Shown here: positions 8,253 to 17,600 of the stretch, piece after piece
Position numbering within the stretch: the first letter of the stretch is position 1
How the letters are laid out: each line of letters opens with the position of its first letter
DNA from: Lachnospiraceae bacterium
GTDB lineage: Bacteria > Bacillota > Clostridia > Lachnospirales > Lachnospiraceae
Reading direction: 5' to 3'
Assembly (NCBI GenBank): GCA_014804655.1
Contig: JAAUZK010000024.1
Location: forward strand, 369,836 to 420,120
Length of the DNA: 50,285 nt
Position numbers and translations under genes: made by a program
Notes under the pieces: generated by a model
The model's database searches: none
The model's input: the letters and a program-made list of their open reading frames with translations, nothing else
Told to the model about the DNA's origin: nothing

Positions 8253-9169
8253 CCCGTACTGCACATTTCTTCCAGATTTATCATCCCCCACCCCTGTTTA
8301 TTCCATGAATCTCCCATATCACGTGCGCTGTAGATCATCCTGCGTTTCACCTGCTCATTACTCATATCAGGATATTTCTGTAGTAAAAGCGCTGCCGCGC
8401 CGGATACGATGGGTGTTGCCATGGAAGTTCCGCTCTTCCTGATATATGCATTGCGATAACCGTGCCTCGGATTCCCCATAAAGTTCAGATTACAGGATAC
8501 AATATCCGTTCCGGGTGCCACCACATCGGGCTTGCGGTACAGCATATCGCGGCTTCCCCTGCCGGAATAATTCTCACAAAGATCTCTGCGGGGGCCAAAA
8601 TACCCTCCTTCATGACATCCTACCGTGATCACCCTGCGGCTGCTTCCGAGGGGCGATACCGTACCCTCCCCCGGACCATTATTACCGGCTGCACACACTA
8701 CTACAATTCCTTGTTTCCACACCTCATCCAGAAGATCTATCAATTCCTTCATGCGTTCTCTCTCCCCGCTGGTTCCGATGCCCAGCGATATGTTGAGCAC
8801 GCGGATCTGATAGCGGATACGATTCTGCATAATCCATAGGATGCCCCGATGCATACTGTCTATACTGCCTTCTCCGTTTTGATCCAGTACCTTTCCCACG
8901 CACAGACGACTGGCCGGCGCTATCCCTTTGTATACTCCATGGGATGCATATCCGCTTCCGCCCACGCAGCCTGCCACATGAGTACCATGGCCGCTGTCGT
9001 CATAGCTTCCCTGCCGGTCATTCACGAAATCTGCAAAATCAACGATACGATCTCCAAAATCCGGGTGCTCGCAAATACCGGTATCAAGGACTGCCACAGT
9101 AACATCTTCTGTTACAATATCCTCCTGTATATGATCAGTACATCCAACCTGCTTTCTGACTCGATTCAC
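8249..9169 (-). CDS. Subtilisin-family (S8) serine protease
   Basis: The catalytic triad is complete: Asp29 in VAVLDTGI, His61 in SGHGTHVAG and Ser249 in SGTSMATP, with oxyanion Asn163 in AAGNNGPG. At 306 residues it contains little beyond the catalytic domain. There is no signal peptide, no inhibitory prodomain and no membrane segment, so it resembles the intracellular subtilisins of Firmicutes. The start is a GTG with GGTGGG six bases upstream; an in-frame extension without a better start exists. It precedes the citrate synthase operon on the same strand, but that operon has its own promoter. Substrate unknown. Confidence 0.9.
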   Translation of the reverse strand: MNRVRKQVGCTDHIQEDIVTEDVTVAVLDTGICEHPDFGDRIVDFADFVNDRQGSYDDSGHGTHVAGCVGGSGYASHGVYKGIAPASRLCVGKVLDQNGEGSIDSMHRGILWIMQNRIRYQIRVLNISLGIGTSGERERMKELIDLLDEVWKQGIVVVCAAGNNGPGEGTVSPLGSSRRVITVGCHEGGYFGPRRDLCENYSGRGSRDMLYRKPDVVAPGTDIVSCNLNFMGNPRHGYRNAYIRKSGTSMATPIVSGAAALLLQKYPDMSNEQVKRRMIYSARDMGDSWNKQGWGMINLEEMCSTG

Positions 9170-9243
9170 GACAATCCCACCATATTTCGTTCTGCTATCG
9201 TTCAGTCTTTGTCATATAGGAAGCCTGACTAACTTTCCTGCAT

Positions 9244-9284
9244 AATAAAAACTCCCGACTATAGATTTATTCTATGCCGAGAGT
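9244..9284 (-). terminator. Terminator after the sortase-LRR operon
   Basis: On the minus strand an imperfect stem formed by 9251-9265 and 9271-9284 around a short A/T loop is followed by TTTTTATT. It lies 60 bp beyond the stop of the second LRR gene. Confidence 0.7.
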
Positions 9285-9345
9285 CTTACCATGTTCAGTG
9301 TCTTTTTTTACATCCCGCTATATATTACCGCACGTTTTATCCGGA

Positions 9346-12177
9346 CTACTTTATCTTTCTTCGTCTGCGGTTTCCCCCACGATAGAAAAACAACGCCATC
9401 GCGGTACAGACCATTCCCGCGCTAAAGAACCACTTCGGGTGAATGCTGTAATCGCCGGTATCCGGTGAAGCGTCTTTTTTACCAAGAGAGGCAAAAACCG
9501 CCTGGCCGTCCTGTACGTCCGCCACCACCGTGCTGTTGCCATAATTATAGATACCGTAGTAAGAGAAATGCTTCGCCGAAAACATAAGCGCATCCATGCC
9601 GTCCACGGAGACAACTCTACTCTCTACCTCTTCAAGCTGTCCGTCCGCATCCAGACAGACTACATGCATATTATCTTCTCCTACACCTTTCGGAATCGGA
9701 AGTGTGACTTCCACGCTCTGCTTACCCAGTCCGCTGATTGGAACACCGGTCTGTGCATCCGTCATACTGACCTTGTACGCACACAGATTATGAGGCAGTC
9801 TGTTACCGTATATTTTCTTATAAACATCGCCGATTTCAGCTTTAGCTTCTTCGCTGTCTGTGATTGTCAACACATAGTTTTCTTCGGAGCCTTCCATCAC
9901 TGCACCGGCCATACCATCCTGCGGTAATGAATAACTGTTTATCCGCACATCTATTCCCTCACGAACTTCCTCCTGAGGCACACCGCTTCCCAGTTCATCC
10001 GTACCTGCTTCCAACACATAAGTCATGCCGTCTATGGTACAGGTCTCTCCGGCCGCGGGTAAACTACCGAATCCGCGTCTGCCGACGATACGCAGCGTAC
10101 CGTCTTCTCCGCCCGCCGCTTCCTTCGTCATTTTACAGATTACGCCATTAAAACCGGCCTGTGCATCATCCAGTACCGTATCCGCCAAGTCGCTTACGCT
10201 CTCAGGAACCACGGCGATCATATTCCCCTTAAAAGCCAGATCCCGATAGTCTTCTCTGTACACTTTCGTCGAAGCATCCTCATAGGATAACTGCGGTATC
10301 GTCTCTGCCTCAAACACAATGACACCATTGCCCGTCGCCTTCTGTGTTCCCGTACTGTCATAAGCACGCAGTCCGATCTTCTGAGCCGCCTCCGGAATAT
10401 GTACCGTATTAATGGGACAACCCGCATAAGCCCTGTCACGAACTTCCTTTACATGATTGCCGCCCTCTATCGATGTAAGGTTACTGCAATTCTCAAAAGC
10501 TGCTTCACCAATCACTTCCACGCTGTCCGGCAGAATCACTCCGGTCACGTTTTTATTGTTTCTAAATACCTCTGCCCCGATCTGCTTTACTCCCGAGGGA
10601 ATGGAAACGACACCGCCGCTTCCCTTGTACGCCAACACAATGCCGTCACCTACGATCAGGAAATCTCCACTGCCGCTCTGTTTCCACTCTGAAAGCCACG
10701 GAGTTGCGGCAAATGCGGAAGCCGCAATATTACGCACACTATTCGGAATGATCACATTAGTCAATCCATCGCAGTGATAGAATGCCGCATAACCGATCTC
10801 TTCCACACCATTCGGAATCTGCACGGACTGCAGCGACGACCTCGCAAAAGAGAACTCACCTATTCTGACTATTCCATCCGGAATATCAAAAGACGTCATG
10901 TCATCATCATAATATGCCTGTGCAGCAATCACGGAACCGTCCACTACGGTATACTTCGGGAAGGAACCGCCTTTCGCATCACTCGATCCTGCAAGTCCCG
11001 GTACGGTATCGGTCGGTGTATCCTCCACCGGAGTACCGCCTATCGTCTCGCCCGTACTTCCCACATTAATCGTGGCGTTTGCATTGTCGATCAGGATAAA
11101 AGCTTCGCGGCCGATTACTCTCGTCTTGCCCTTAACCGCATCATCCTCCTCTGCCTCCATCGCATTCATATGTGACACTTCATGATAATAATCTACCGGT
11201 GCCACAATCTGCGCCGTATCGTCTTCACCAGATACATCATTTCCGCTTACGCTGTCAGTCCCCGGCGCTTCCTCATATTCCGACACTTCGATATCTTCCA
11301 GTTCCAGCGACTGCGCAAAGGTATTCGCTACAGAGCCGACTTCTGCCTGGATTTCCAGCCTCGTGCACCCGTCGAATGCCGTGCTGTGAATCGTGCCTAC
11401 AGAAGGTGGGATCTCGATTTCCCGCAATCTGACACAGTCCTCAAAAGCTTTCATATCAATATTTTTGACAGAATAGGGAATATTAACTTCTTTCAGATTC
11501 TTACAGTTGGAAAAGGCATATGCGGAAATCTCCTTCACATTGCTGCTGATACTCACCTTCTCCAGATTATAATCACCCCAAAAGGCATACGGTTTAATCT
11601 TCACAACCGTAGACGGCATCGAATAGCTGTCGCCTCTCCTGCCTGCAAGCAGTTGATACAGCGTATTTCTACCGTTCTTATTATAGATTGCTCCCTCGTC
11701 ACATGTAAATTGAGGATTACTGCTGTCGAAATGAACGTCCGACAGATTATAATCTCCCGCAAAAGCACCGTTACCCAGATCGCTCAGCCCGACTCCGACA
11801 TTCACTTCCCTTAAGGACGGACAGCCACTGAAGGCCGCATTTCCAATCGTCTTTACCGAATCCGGAATCAAAACACTCTCAAGATTATTGCACCCGGTAA
11901 ATGCCCCGGATCCTATGACCTCCACGGAATCGCCGACCGTCACATGCCTGATATTATCGTTTCCCGCAAAGGCTCCGGCTTCTATCCGCTCGACATAATT
12001 GGAAATAGACACGTCCTCAGCCGTGCCGTTGTATTTCACTAATGTCGTTCCATCCATCTGAAAATCAGATGCGGAAGAGGTCGGAGCCGCTTCCACATCT
12101 GATACAGGGATCTGTGTAACTGCCACTGCCGTAACAAGAAGCAGTATACCAATCAGATTTCTTACTTTCTTTCCCAT
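9346..12177 (-). CDS. Secreted BspA-like leucine-rich repeat protein with SPDTG anchor
   Basis: This 943-residue surface protein starts with a signal peptide (MGKKVRNLIGILLLVTAVAV, then VEA). Two blocks of BspA/LRR_5 repeats, with units such as IPDSVKTIGNAAFSGCPSL, cover about residues 45-280 and 400-625; an acidic linker of about 70 residues lies between. A C-terminal domain (about 640-890) is followed by SPDTGD, the segment HPKWFFSAGMVCTAMALFFY and a basic tail, which together form a sortase sorting signal. The anchor fits the (S/P)PXTG type used by some class B sortases, and a class B sortase is encoded upstream in the same operon. The start ATG follows AAAGGA and is only 11 bases from the previous stop. 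LRR_5 proteins often bind host or matrix ligands; its ligand is unknown. Confidence 0.88.
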   Translation of the reverse strand: MGKKVRNLIGILLLVTAVAVTQIPVSDVEAAPTSSASDFQMDGTTLVKYNGTAEDVSISNYVERIEAGAFAGNDNIRHVTVGDSVEVIGSGAFTGCNNLESVLIPDSVKTIGNAAFSGCPSLREVNVGVGLSDLGNGAFAGDYNLSDVHFDSSNPQFTCDEGAIYNKNGRNTLYQLLAGRRGDSYSMPSTVVKIKPYAFWGDYNLEKVSISSNVKEISAYAFSNCKNLKEVNIPYSVKNIDMKAFEDCVRLREIEIPPSVGTIHSTAFDGCTRLEIQAEVGSVANTFAQSLELEDIEVSEYEEAPGTDSVSGNDVSGEDDTAQIVAPVDYYHEVSHMNAMEAEEDDAVKGKTRVIGREAFILIDNANATINVGSTGETIGGTPVEDTPTDTVPGLAGSSDAKGGSFPKYTVVDGSVIAAQAYYDDDMTSFDIPDGIVRIGEFSFARSSLQSVQIPNGVEEIGYAAFYHCDGLTNVIIPNSVRNIAASAFAATPWLSEWKQSGSGDFLIVGDGIVLAYKGSGGVVSIPSGVKQIGAEVFRNNKNVTGVILPDSVEVIGEAAFENCSNLTSIEGGNHVKEVRDRAYAGCPINTVHIPEAAQKIGLRAYDSTGTQKATGNGVIVFEAETIPQLSYEDASTKVYREDYRDLAFKGNMIAVVPESVSDLADTVLDDAQAGFNGVICKMTKEAAGGEDGTLRIVGRRGFGSLPAAGETCTIDGMTYVLEAGTDELGSGVPQEEVREGIDVRINSYSLPQDGMAGAVMEGSEENYVLTITDSEEAKAEIGDVYKKIYGNRLPHNLCAYKVSMTDAQTGVPISGLGKQSVEVTLPIPKGVGEDNMHVVCLDADGQLEEVESRVVSVDGMDALMFSAKHFSYYGIYNYGNSTVVADVQDGQAVFASLGKKDASPDTGDYSIHPKWFFSAGMVCTAMALFFYRGGNRRRRKIK

Positions 12178-12188
12178 AGGATTTCCTT

Positions 12189-15100
12189 TTATGCCGTTTT
12201 CACTTTAGCAGACTTATCCTTCTTCATGAACAGAATAATGGATAAACATGCCAGACCGATGGATAAGAACCACTTCGGATGAATCGGATCTCCGGTCTTA
12301 GGTGTAGTATCCAGCATACCCTCTGTCAGATTTCCCGTGTCTACATAGACAGTATACGGTGAAAAGTGCGAAGCCGTAAATCTGATACAAGGAACACCGT
12401 TTATCGTTGTAAAGTTCTCATTTAAATTCTCTAACTGATTACCGTTAACCACCGCACCGGCCATATTGTTACCGCCATACGCCACCAGTGCATCCGGAAT
12501 CGGAATCGTAATATCCACTGTAATTCCCGCAAGCTGGTCACCTGTAAGCTGGTAGGTTCCTGTAGAATCCCACAAGCTGATATCCATCGCATAATACAAG
12601 ATACTATCCAGACTGCCGTACTTGTTCGTCAGTGCTTCAGCTACCGCTCTGGTCGCCTCATCCGTCTCCGTAATCTTCACGATAAAGTTATCGGTCGTAC
12701 CGTTTGCATTGGCAGTTGCCAGATCCTTATTGGATATGCCCGGCTTCGTGATATCCACACGAGTGCTGCCGCTTCCGCCGGTATTACCACCGCCGTCATT
12801 ACCCGCATTCGCCGCCGGTGCTGTTGCCGCCACATAATTCGCTGTCACTGTCACATTACCCGCCGGCATCGTAAAGGTAGTAGCCGGCAGACTGACACTT
12901 GCCAGCGTAACCCCGTTAGACTCCGTCGTCCACTTTTGGAATACCATGCCCGCTGCAGGTTCGTTTGCCGCGATCACAACGGTAGCACCCTGTGCATAGG
13001 TACCGCTTCCGCTGCCGTTTACGACTGTTACCGTATAGCTTGCCGCCGTAGACGATGAGGTATTTGATGTAGATGATGTCGTACTCGTCGAACTGCTGGA
13101 CGATGATGTATTGCTCGATGAGGATGAAGTACTTCCTCTCGATGTATTCGAGCTTCCGCTGCTTGAAGAGTTTCTGCTCGTATTCGTAGAACTACCGCTT
13201 GTATTGGTAGATCCGCCGCTGGTCGCAACATCGCGGTACAGAGCAATGATCGTCATATTGGCATCGATCGTCGTATTCTCCGTCCAGTTATTACTCCACT
13301 GCAGGAATTCCTTGCCTTCCTTAGTGTGATCAGCGTATTGCGGAGCCTCCCATCCCAGATCCATAAAGCTGTTGTTCGGTTCTACATAATACTTACCATC
13401 ATCATCGCTGGAGTTACGGCCACTCAATCTATGACCGTCTATACCATCAAGGAACTCCACTACATATTTACCATTAATCATGGAACCATCCGACTCATAC
13501 TGTGCAATAAATATGGTCATATCGTCTGTAATCGGATCGTCCAACGTCATACCGCCGGTGGTCTCCCAATGGCTGAACTTATAACCCGGTCTGTGATCCG
13601 CCTGCCTCAGAGTCTCCTCCTCCGGCGGCGCTGTCGCCTTGCTGCCACCCGTATCATGATCTACGATCTGGGTCGCGCCAACCTGCGTTCCGTCATAGTC
13701 ATAGAACATAACACGGTAAGCATTCAGCACTTCCACCTTCATGCCCTGACCTTCATACCGTTTTCCATAACGATATGCTGCGGAATCTTCATAAGTGTAG
13801 ATCGTCACATTCCGTTTCGGATCAAATGCCATATCCGCTATATCAACTTCCCGTCCGGGAATGGTTATTGCCAACGGATGCGTCGCATTCGCTATGCCGC
13901 TGAAAGCATCATCTCTGATCTTATTAACAGTTCCCGGCAATTTTACATTGATCAGACTCAAACAATCCTTAAAGCAGTTCTCCGGTATAATTCCTAATCC
14001 TTCCGCTGAGGAAAGATCAACTACTGATATTCCGTCACAACCCTCAAAGGCACTCTCTGCGATCTCGGTTACACTACTGATTAATCTATCGGGATCCGGC
14101 GCTACAGTAGCCTTCTCCAGATTCTCATCACCTGTATTCGGTTTACCTCTGCTCATAAGGCACTCTATGATTCTATATTTCCCGGCGTTATTCGCATCCT
14201 GCTCATAGATAATACCGTTCTCTGCCGGATATTTCTCGTTGCCGACCACATTCGTCAGATTACCGCATCCTCTGAAAGGAAGTACTCCGATCTCTTCAGC
14301 CTGACCAAACACAACTCTCTCCAGCTGTTCGCAACTGTCAAAAGCATAATCCGGTAATTTCTTAACGGTCGTAAGTATAACGCTCCTCAAATGATCGTTA
14401 CCGTTCGGATTTTCCTCACGCTGATCACCTTCTTCATAATCCACATAATAACCGCTAAACAATCCGGGCGTTGCACCGTTTGTTCTTCGTGTATACATAT
14501 TGTTGCTGGCTGACGGTCTCTTCTTTCTTATATATGTGTCATAATTGTCGCCATTTGCTGTCGCATAAGCGCTGACATCGATAGAGTCCACGCCTGCCGG
14601 AACCACTACTTCCTGTGTTGCATTGATGAACGTCCATACTTTATCCGGAACTTTCTTATAATCAGGAAATGATTCATATTCAGGGTCATTCAGATAACTC
14701 TTATAATTATCCATAAAGTTATATGGATTAGCCTTAAAGTACGGTATCGGATTAGCCACCGCCGCCTCTGCAACGATAGGCTCAAACAACAAATCAATTA
14801 AATATGCCTTTACGGTATCTGTACCTGTACCTCCGCTTGTCGGCAGATAACTTTTCCAAAATCCCGGTTCACAGTAGTTCGGGTTAATCCAGGGTCCGTA
14901 TCTCTGCTCCAGTTCCTGATCATATTCAGCCTTCGTAATTGCCAGTCCGTTATCCAGAACAACCTGATCCTGATCCTGCTGCTTCGCATTCCAGATATAG
15001 GCATATTCTCTGCGCATCTGTTCCACGCCGTCACCGCTGTCGTATACCGTATAGTAATAATAGTTCTCCATATCCTTACAGTAATCCAGCAGTTCTTCAT

Positions 15101-17555
15101 CAAGATCGTCCCTGTTCTTCACATCCAGATCACTGAACTTCGGATAATCTAACAGCGTAACTACCCCGTTCTTATCACACATTACCGTCAGATGCGTACC
15201 GACTTCGCTGTCCCACAGGCTCTGATAGCACACGTTGATTGCCGGAACGTTGACGTTATCCTGATCCTTCAATACATGTGACATATCTGTTGCCCACTCA
15301 AAAGGCGCATAATCTTCCGCGATATCTCCATGGAATGTAAGCTGGCTTCCTGTGGTCACGAATGCACTGTCTTCCATCACCAGAGATTCATATCCCGCAG
15401 ACGGTTTTGTGAAATATACATCATATAACTTCTTACATCCTGCAAACGCATCTCTGCCAATGTACGTCACGGAATCGCCAATCCGTACTTTCTCCAATAT
15501 AGGCAGATCCCTAAACGCTCCGTCGGCAATCGTGCTAACAGACCGGTTCTGTATTGTTATACTTCTGATTTTATTGCGCAGCTCCTTATTGGAGAAACAT
15601 TCCGAACCAATACTCTTTATATCAAAATTACCGATCTTACTCGGAATTACGATATCTACACTCTTCGCAGTAGAATCAATCAATGCACAGGAGATCAGTT
15701 CTCCGTCATTACCTGCGCCATAGCGGTAACGAGTGCCATCCTCACTCTCCAAAGCCATCTCATAATAGGTCTTACCGCCACTCTCATAGACATACGGGAT
15801 ACCGTTACCGTCATTTCTGACCGCATCCCAAGTACTCCTTCTGGGATAAGCCGGTCCGTCCGCATATAACTCCGGACCGTATACGCAGAACTCCGGATCC
15901 GTCACGTAACGGAATAAGCCCTCATCAAAGGTTGCCGTTCCGCACTTCTCGGAAAATACTGCTTTCTTTAATCCAAAGCAGTTGTAAAAAGTAGATTCCG
16001 GTATTTTCTTAGTATAATTCTGTATATTGACTTCCGTCAGATTCCTGTGGTTCGCAAGAACATAGTCATCCATGTTGCTAAGCCCTTCACTCGGGAAAGA
16101 AAAACTCTGCAAGGAATCACCACTGGGTGACTGAACCGCGAAACTTCCCTTACCAAGATTCTTGATCTTGGCCGTGCCGAAATTGACCGTTGTCAGTCTT
16201 GTATCATCGAAAAATGCATAATCACCTATATCACATTCACTGATTCTGTCATCAAATTTAACCTCATTCAGACTCAAACAACTTGAGAAAGCGCCATGTC
16301 CGATTGTCTTAAGCGTCCATGGAAGCGAAAGCGGCGTATTGATACCGGACATGCGGAAGGCTTCCGCCCCTATCGCATAAGTATCTGCCGTATCCGTGAA
16401 ATGTATCTCCGTCAGTTTCTGACAACCGTAAAACGCACGATTACCGATCATATCTGCATTACCGATCACCACGCTGGTAATTCCGGAATTTTCAAAAGCA
16501 CTCTCGCCGATATACTGTACCTTATCGGAGAAGTCGATCTGTCCCACATTCTGTACATTGTAGAACGCCTTATCGGCTATCGTACTAATGTAACGAACAT
16601 CCAGCAGTACAAGGTAACCGTCCACATCCACATAACCGTAAGGGAGTTCCTCAGACTTCTCATTACTATATGCTACATAAACGAGCTCGATGTTGCTCTG
16701 TCCGAGTCTCTGATCTGTGGCTGCTGTCAGTCTATACTTCGTCCCCTTCAGAATGTTATTATGTTCACAGAAAAAATCGATCTGCTGATCGCTGTCCAGA
16801 TTCGCAGGTGTTCTTACCATATCTTCCGGCGGATTCAAGGAAGGATTATTTGCGGCATAGTACGCCTTAAATTCTTCCGTCTTCGTATTAAAATCTCTCT
16901 CAAAATATTTCTGGAAGAAGGCCACGGTCTTCTCATCCAATATCACGGCATCCGAAAGCGGATCATAATCCAAGTAACTGTATGTAAGAGCATTGGTGGG
17001 GTAAAACTGATTGCTCGGACTCAGATTGTCCATATAGTCAATGCCACAGCTCTTCGGGTCTCCATTTGCACCGAAATAGTTGTTAAATTCCGTTGCTTTC
17101 ACCACAAAATAATTTTTATTCGGCTGCAGACCGAGGTTTACGACATCTCTCGGGAAATAGTTATTATATCTGCACAGACGGCCGAACTGAGAATTAATGG
17201 GCTCATACAGAAACTGCCATGTCAACACGAGAGACTGTCCGTCCCGCACTACGATCTCCGTCTGCTCCAGATCAGGATAATCCCCCGTCACGGCTGCAAC
17301 CAACTGATCATCCGTATAATCCACATACTTGTTAACTGTGTTGCCGGGGTTTGACACATACTCATCACCAGTTGCCTCCACATACTGGATACCCGCATCG
17401 CCGCCGGTCGCATCATCCGATTCGTCTGCCAGGTTCTCCGGCACGGGAATCGCTGCTACGGCGATCGCTGTGACCATCAGCACTGCCGCGATACTGCGTC
17501 TCACTGTTCTCTTTAATCTTCTTTTTGATTTCTTTAATGCTGTCTTTTTTGCCAT
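12189..17555 (-). CDS. Giant surface LRR protein with InlB-type repeats and TPKTG anchor
   Basis: A 1788-residue protein with a basic, then hydrophobic signal peptide (residues 1-45). LRR_5-type repeats such as VVIGNADMIGNRAFYGCQKL occur at about 310-760 and 1070-1260. InlB/Flg_new-like beta repeats follow (about 1270-1440, for example YKFSHWETTGGMTLDDPIT). A low-complexity Ser/Thr/Asn linker (nt 13050-13225) leads to a divergent InlB B-repeat (TVTVVNGSGSGTYAQGATVV). The C-terminal domain ends with IRFTASHFSPYTVYVD and resembles that of the next gene, followed by TPKTGDPIHPKWFLSIGLA and a basic tail. Thus it is a cell-wall anchored adhesin-like protein. It sits 45 bases after the sortase gene and is probably co-transcribed. 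Confidence 0.88.
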   Translation of the reverse strand: MAKKTALKKSKRRLKRTVRRSIAAVLMVTAIAVAAIPVPENLADESDDATGGDAGIQYVEATGDEYVSNPGNTVNKYVDYTDDQLVAAVTGDYPDLEQTEIVVRDGQSLVLTWQFLYEPINSQFGRLCRYNNYFPRDVVNLGLQPNKNYFVVKATEFNNYFGANGDPKSCGIDYMDNLSPSNQFYPTNALTYSYLDYDPLSDAVILDEKTVAFFQKYFERDFNTKTEEFKAYYAANNPSLNPPEDMVRTPANLDSDQQIDFFCEHNNILKGTKYRLTAATDQRLGQSNIELVYVAYSNEKSEELPYGYVDVDGYLVLLDVRYISTIADKAFYNVQNVGQIDFSDKVQYIGESAFENSGITSVVIGNADMIGNRAFYGCQKLTEIHFTDTADTYAIGAEAFRMSGINTPLSLPWTLKTIGHGAFSSCLSLNEVKFDDRISECDIGDYAFFDDTRLTTVNFGTAKIKNLGKGSFAVQSPSGDSLQSFSFPSEGLSNMDDYVLANHRNLTEVNIQNYTKKIPESTFYNCFGLKKAVFSEKCGTATFDEGLFRYVTDPEFCVYGPELYADGPAYPRRSTWDAVRNDGNGIPYVYESGGKTYYEMALESEDGTRYRYGAGNDGELISCALIDSTAKSVDIVIPSKIGNFDIKSIGSECFSNKELRNKIRSITIQNRSVSTIADGAFRDLPILEKVRIGDSVTYIGRDAFAGCKKLYDVYFTKPSAGYESLVMEDSAFVTTGSQLTFHGDIAEDYAPFEWATDMSHVLKDQDNVNVPAINVCYQSLWDSEVGTHLTVMCDKNGVVTLLDYPKFSDLDVKNRDDLDEELLDYCKDMENYYYYTVYDSGDGVEQMRREYAYIWNAKQQDQDQVVLDNGLAITKAEYDQELEQRYGPWINPNYCEPGFWKSYLPTSGGTGTDTVKAYLIDLLFEPIVAEAAVANPIPYFKANPYNFMDNYKSYLNDPEYESFPDYKKVPDKVWTFINATQEVVVPAGVDSIDVSAYATANGDNYDTYIRKKRPSASNNMYTRRTNGATPGLFSGYYVDYEEGDQREENPNGNDHLRSVILTTVKKLPDYAFDSCEQLERVVFGQAEEIGVLPFRGCGNLTNVVGNEKYPAENGIIYEQDANNAGKYRIIECLMSRGKPNTGDENLEKATVAPDPDRLISSVTEIAESAFEGCDGISVVDLSSAEGLGIIPENCFKDCLSLINVKLPGTVNKIRDDAFSGIANATHPLAITIPGREVDIADMAFDPKRNVTIYTYEDSAAYRYGKRYEGQGMKVEVLNAYRVMFYDYDGTQVGATQIVDHDTGGSKATAPPEEETLRQADHRPGYKFSHWETTGGMTLDDPITDDMTIFIAQYESDGSMINGKYVVEFLDGIDGHRLSGRNSSDDDGKYYVEPNNSFMDLGWEAPQYADHTKEGKEFLQWSNNWTENTTIDANMTIIALYRDVATSGGSTNTSGSSTNTSRNSSSSGSSNTSRGSTSSSSSNTSSSSSSTSTTSSTSNTSSSTAASYTVTVVNGSGSGTYAQGATVVIAANEPAAGMVFQKWTTESNGVTLASVSLPATTFTMPAGNVTVTANYVAATAPAANAGNDGGGNTGGSGSTRVDITKPGISNKDLATANANGTTDNFIVKITETDEATRAVAEALTNKYGSLDSILYYAMDISLWDSTGTYQLTGDQLAGITVDITIPIPDALVAYGGNNMAGAVVNGNQLENLNENFTTINGVPCIRFTASHFSPYTVYVDTGNLTEGMLDTTPKTGDPIHPKWFLSIGLACLSIILFMKKDKSAKVKTA

Positions 17556-17600
17556 TGCTCTTTCCTCATTCCCTTACACATTTCTATCTATGTAAAAAAA

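Noticed and set aside
13050..13225. Short repetitive pattern that might be a CRISPR or regulatory array
   Set aside because: It is the Ser/Thr/Asn codon-biased linker of the LRR protein; repeats are irregular, with no spacers.
16296..17354. Plus-strand open reading frame of 352 codons
   Set aside because: It lies within the antisense of the giant LRR gene and matches no family pattern.
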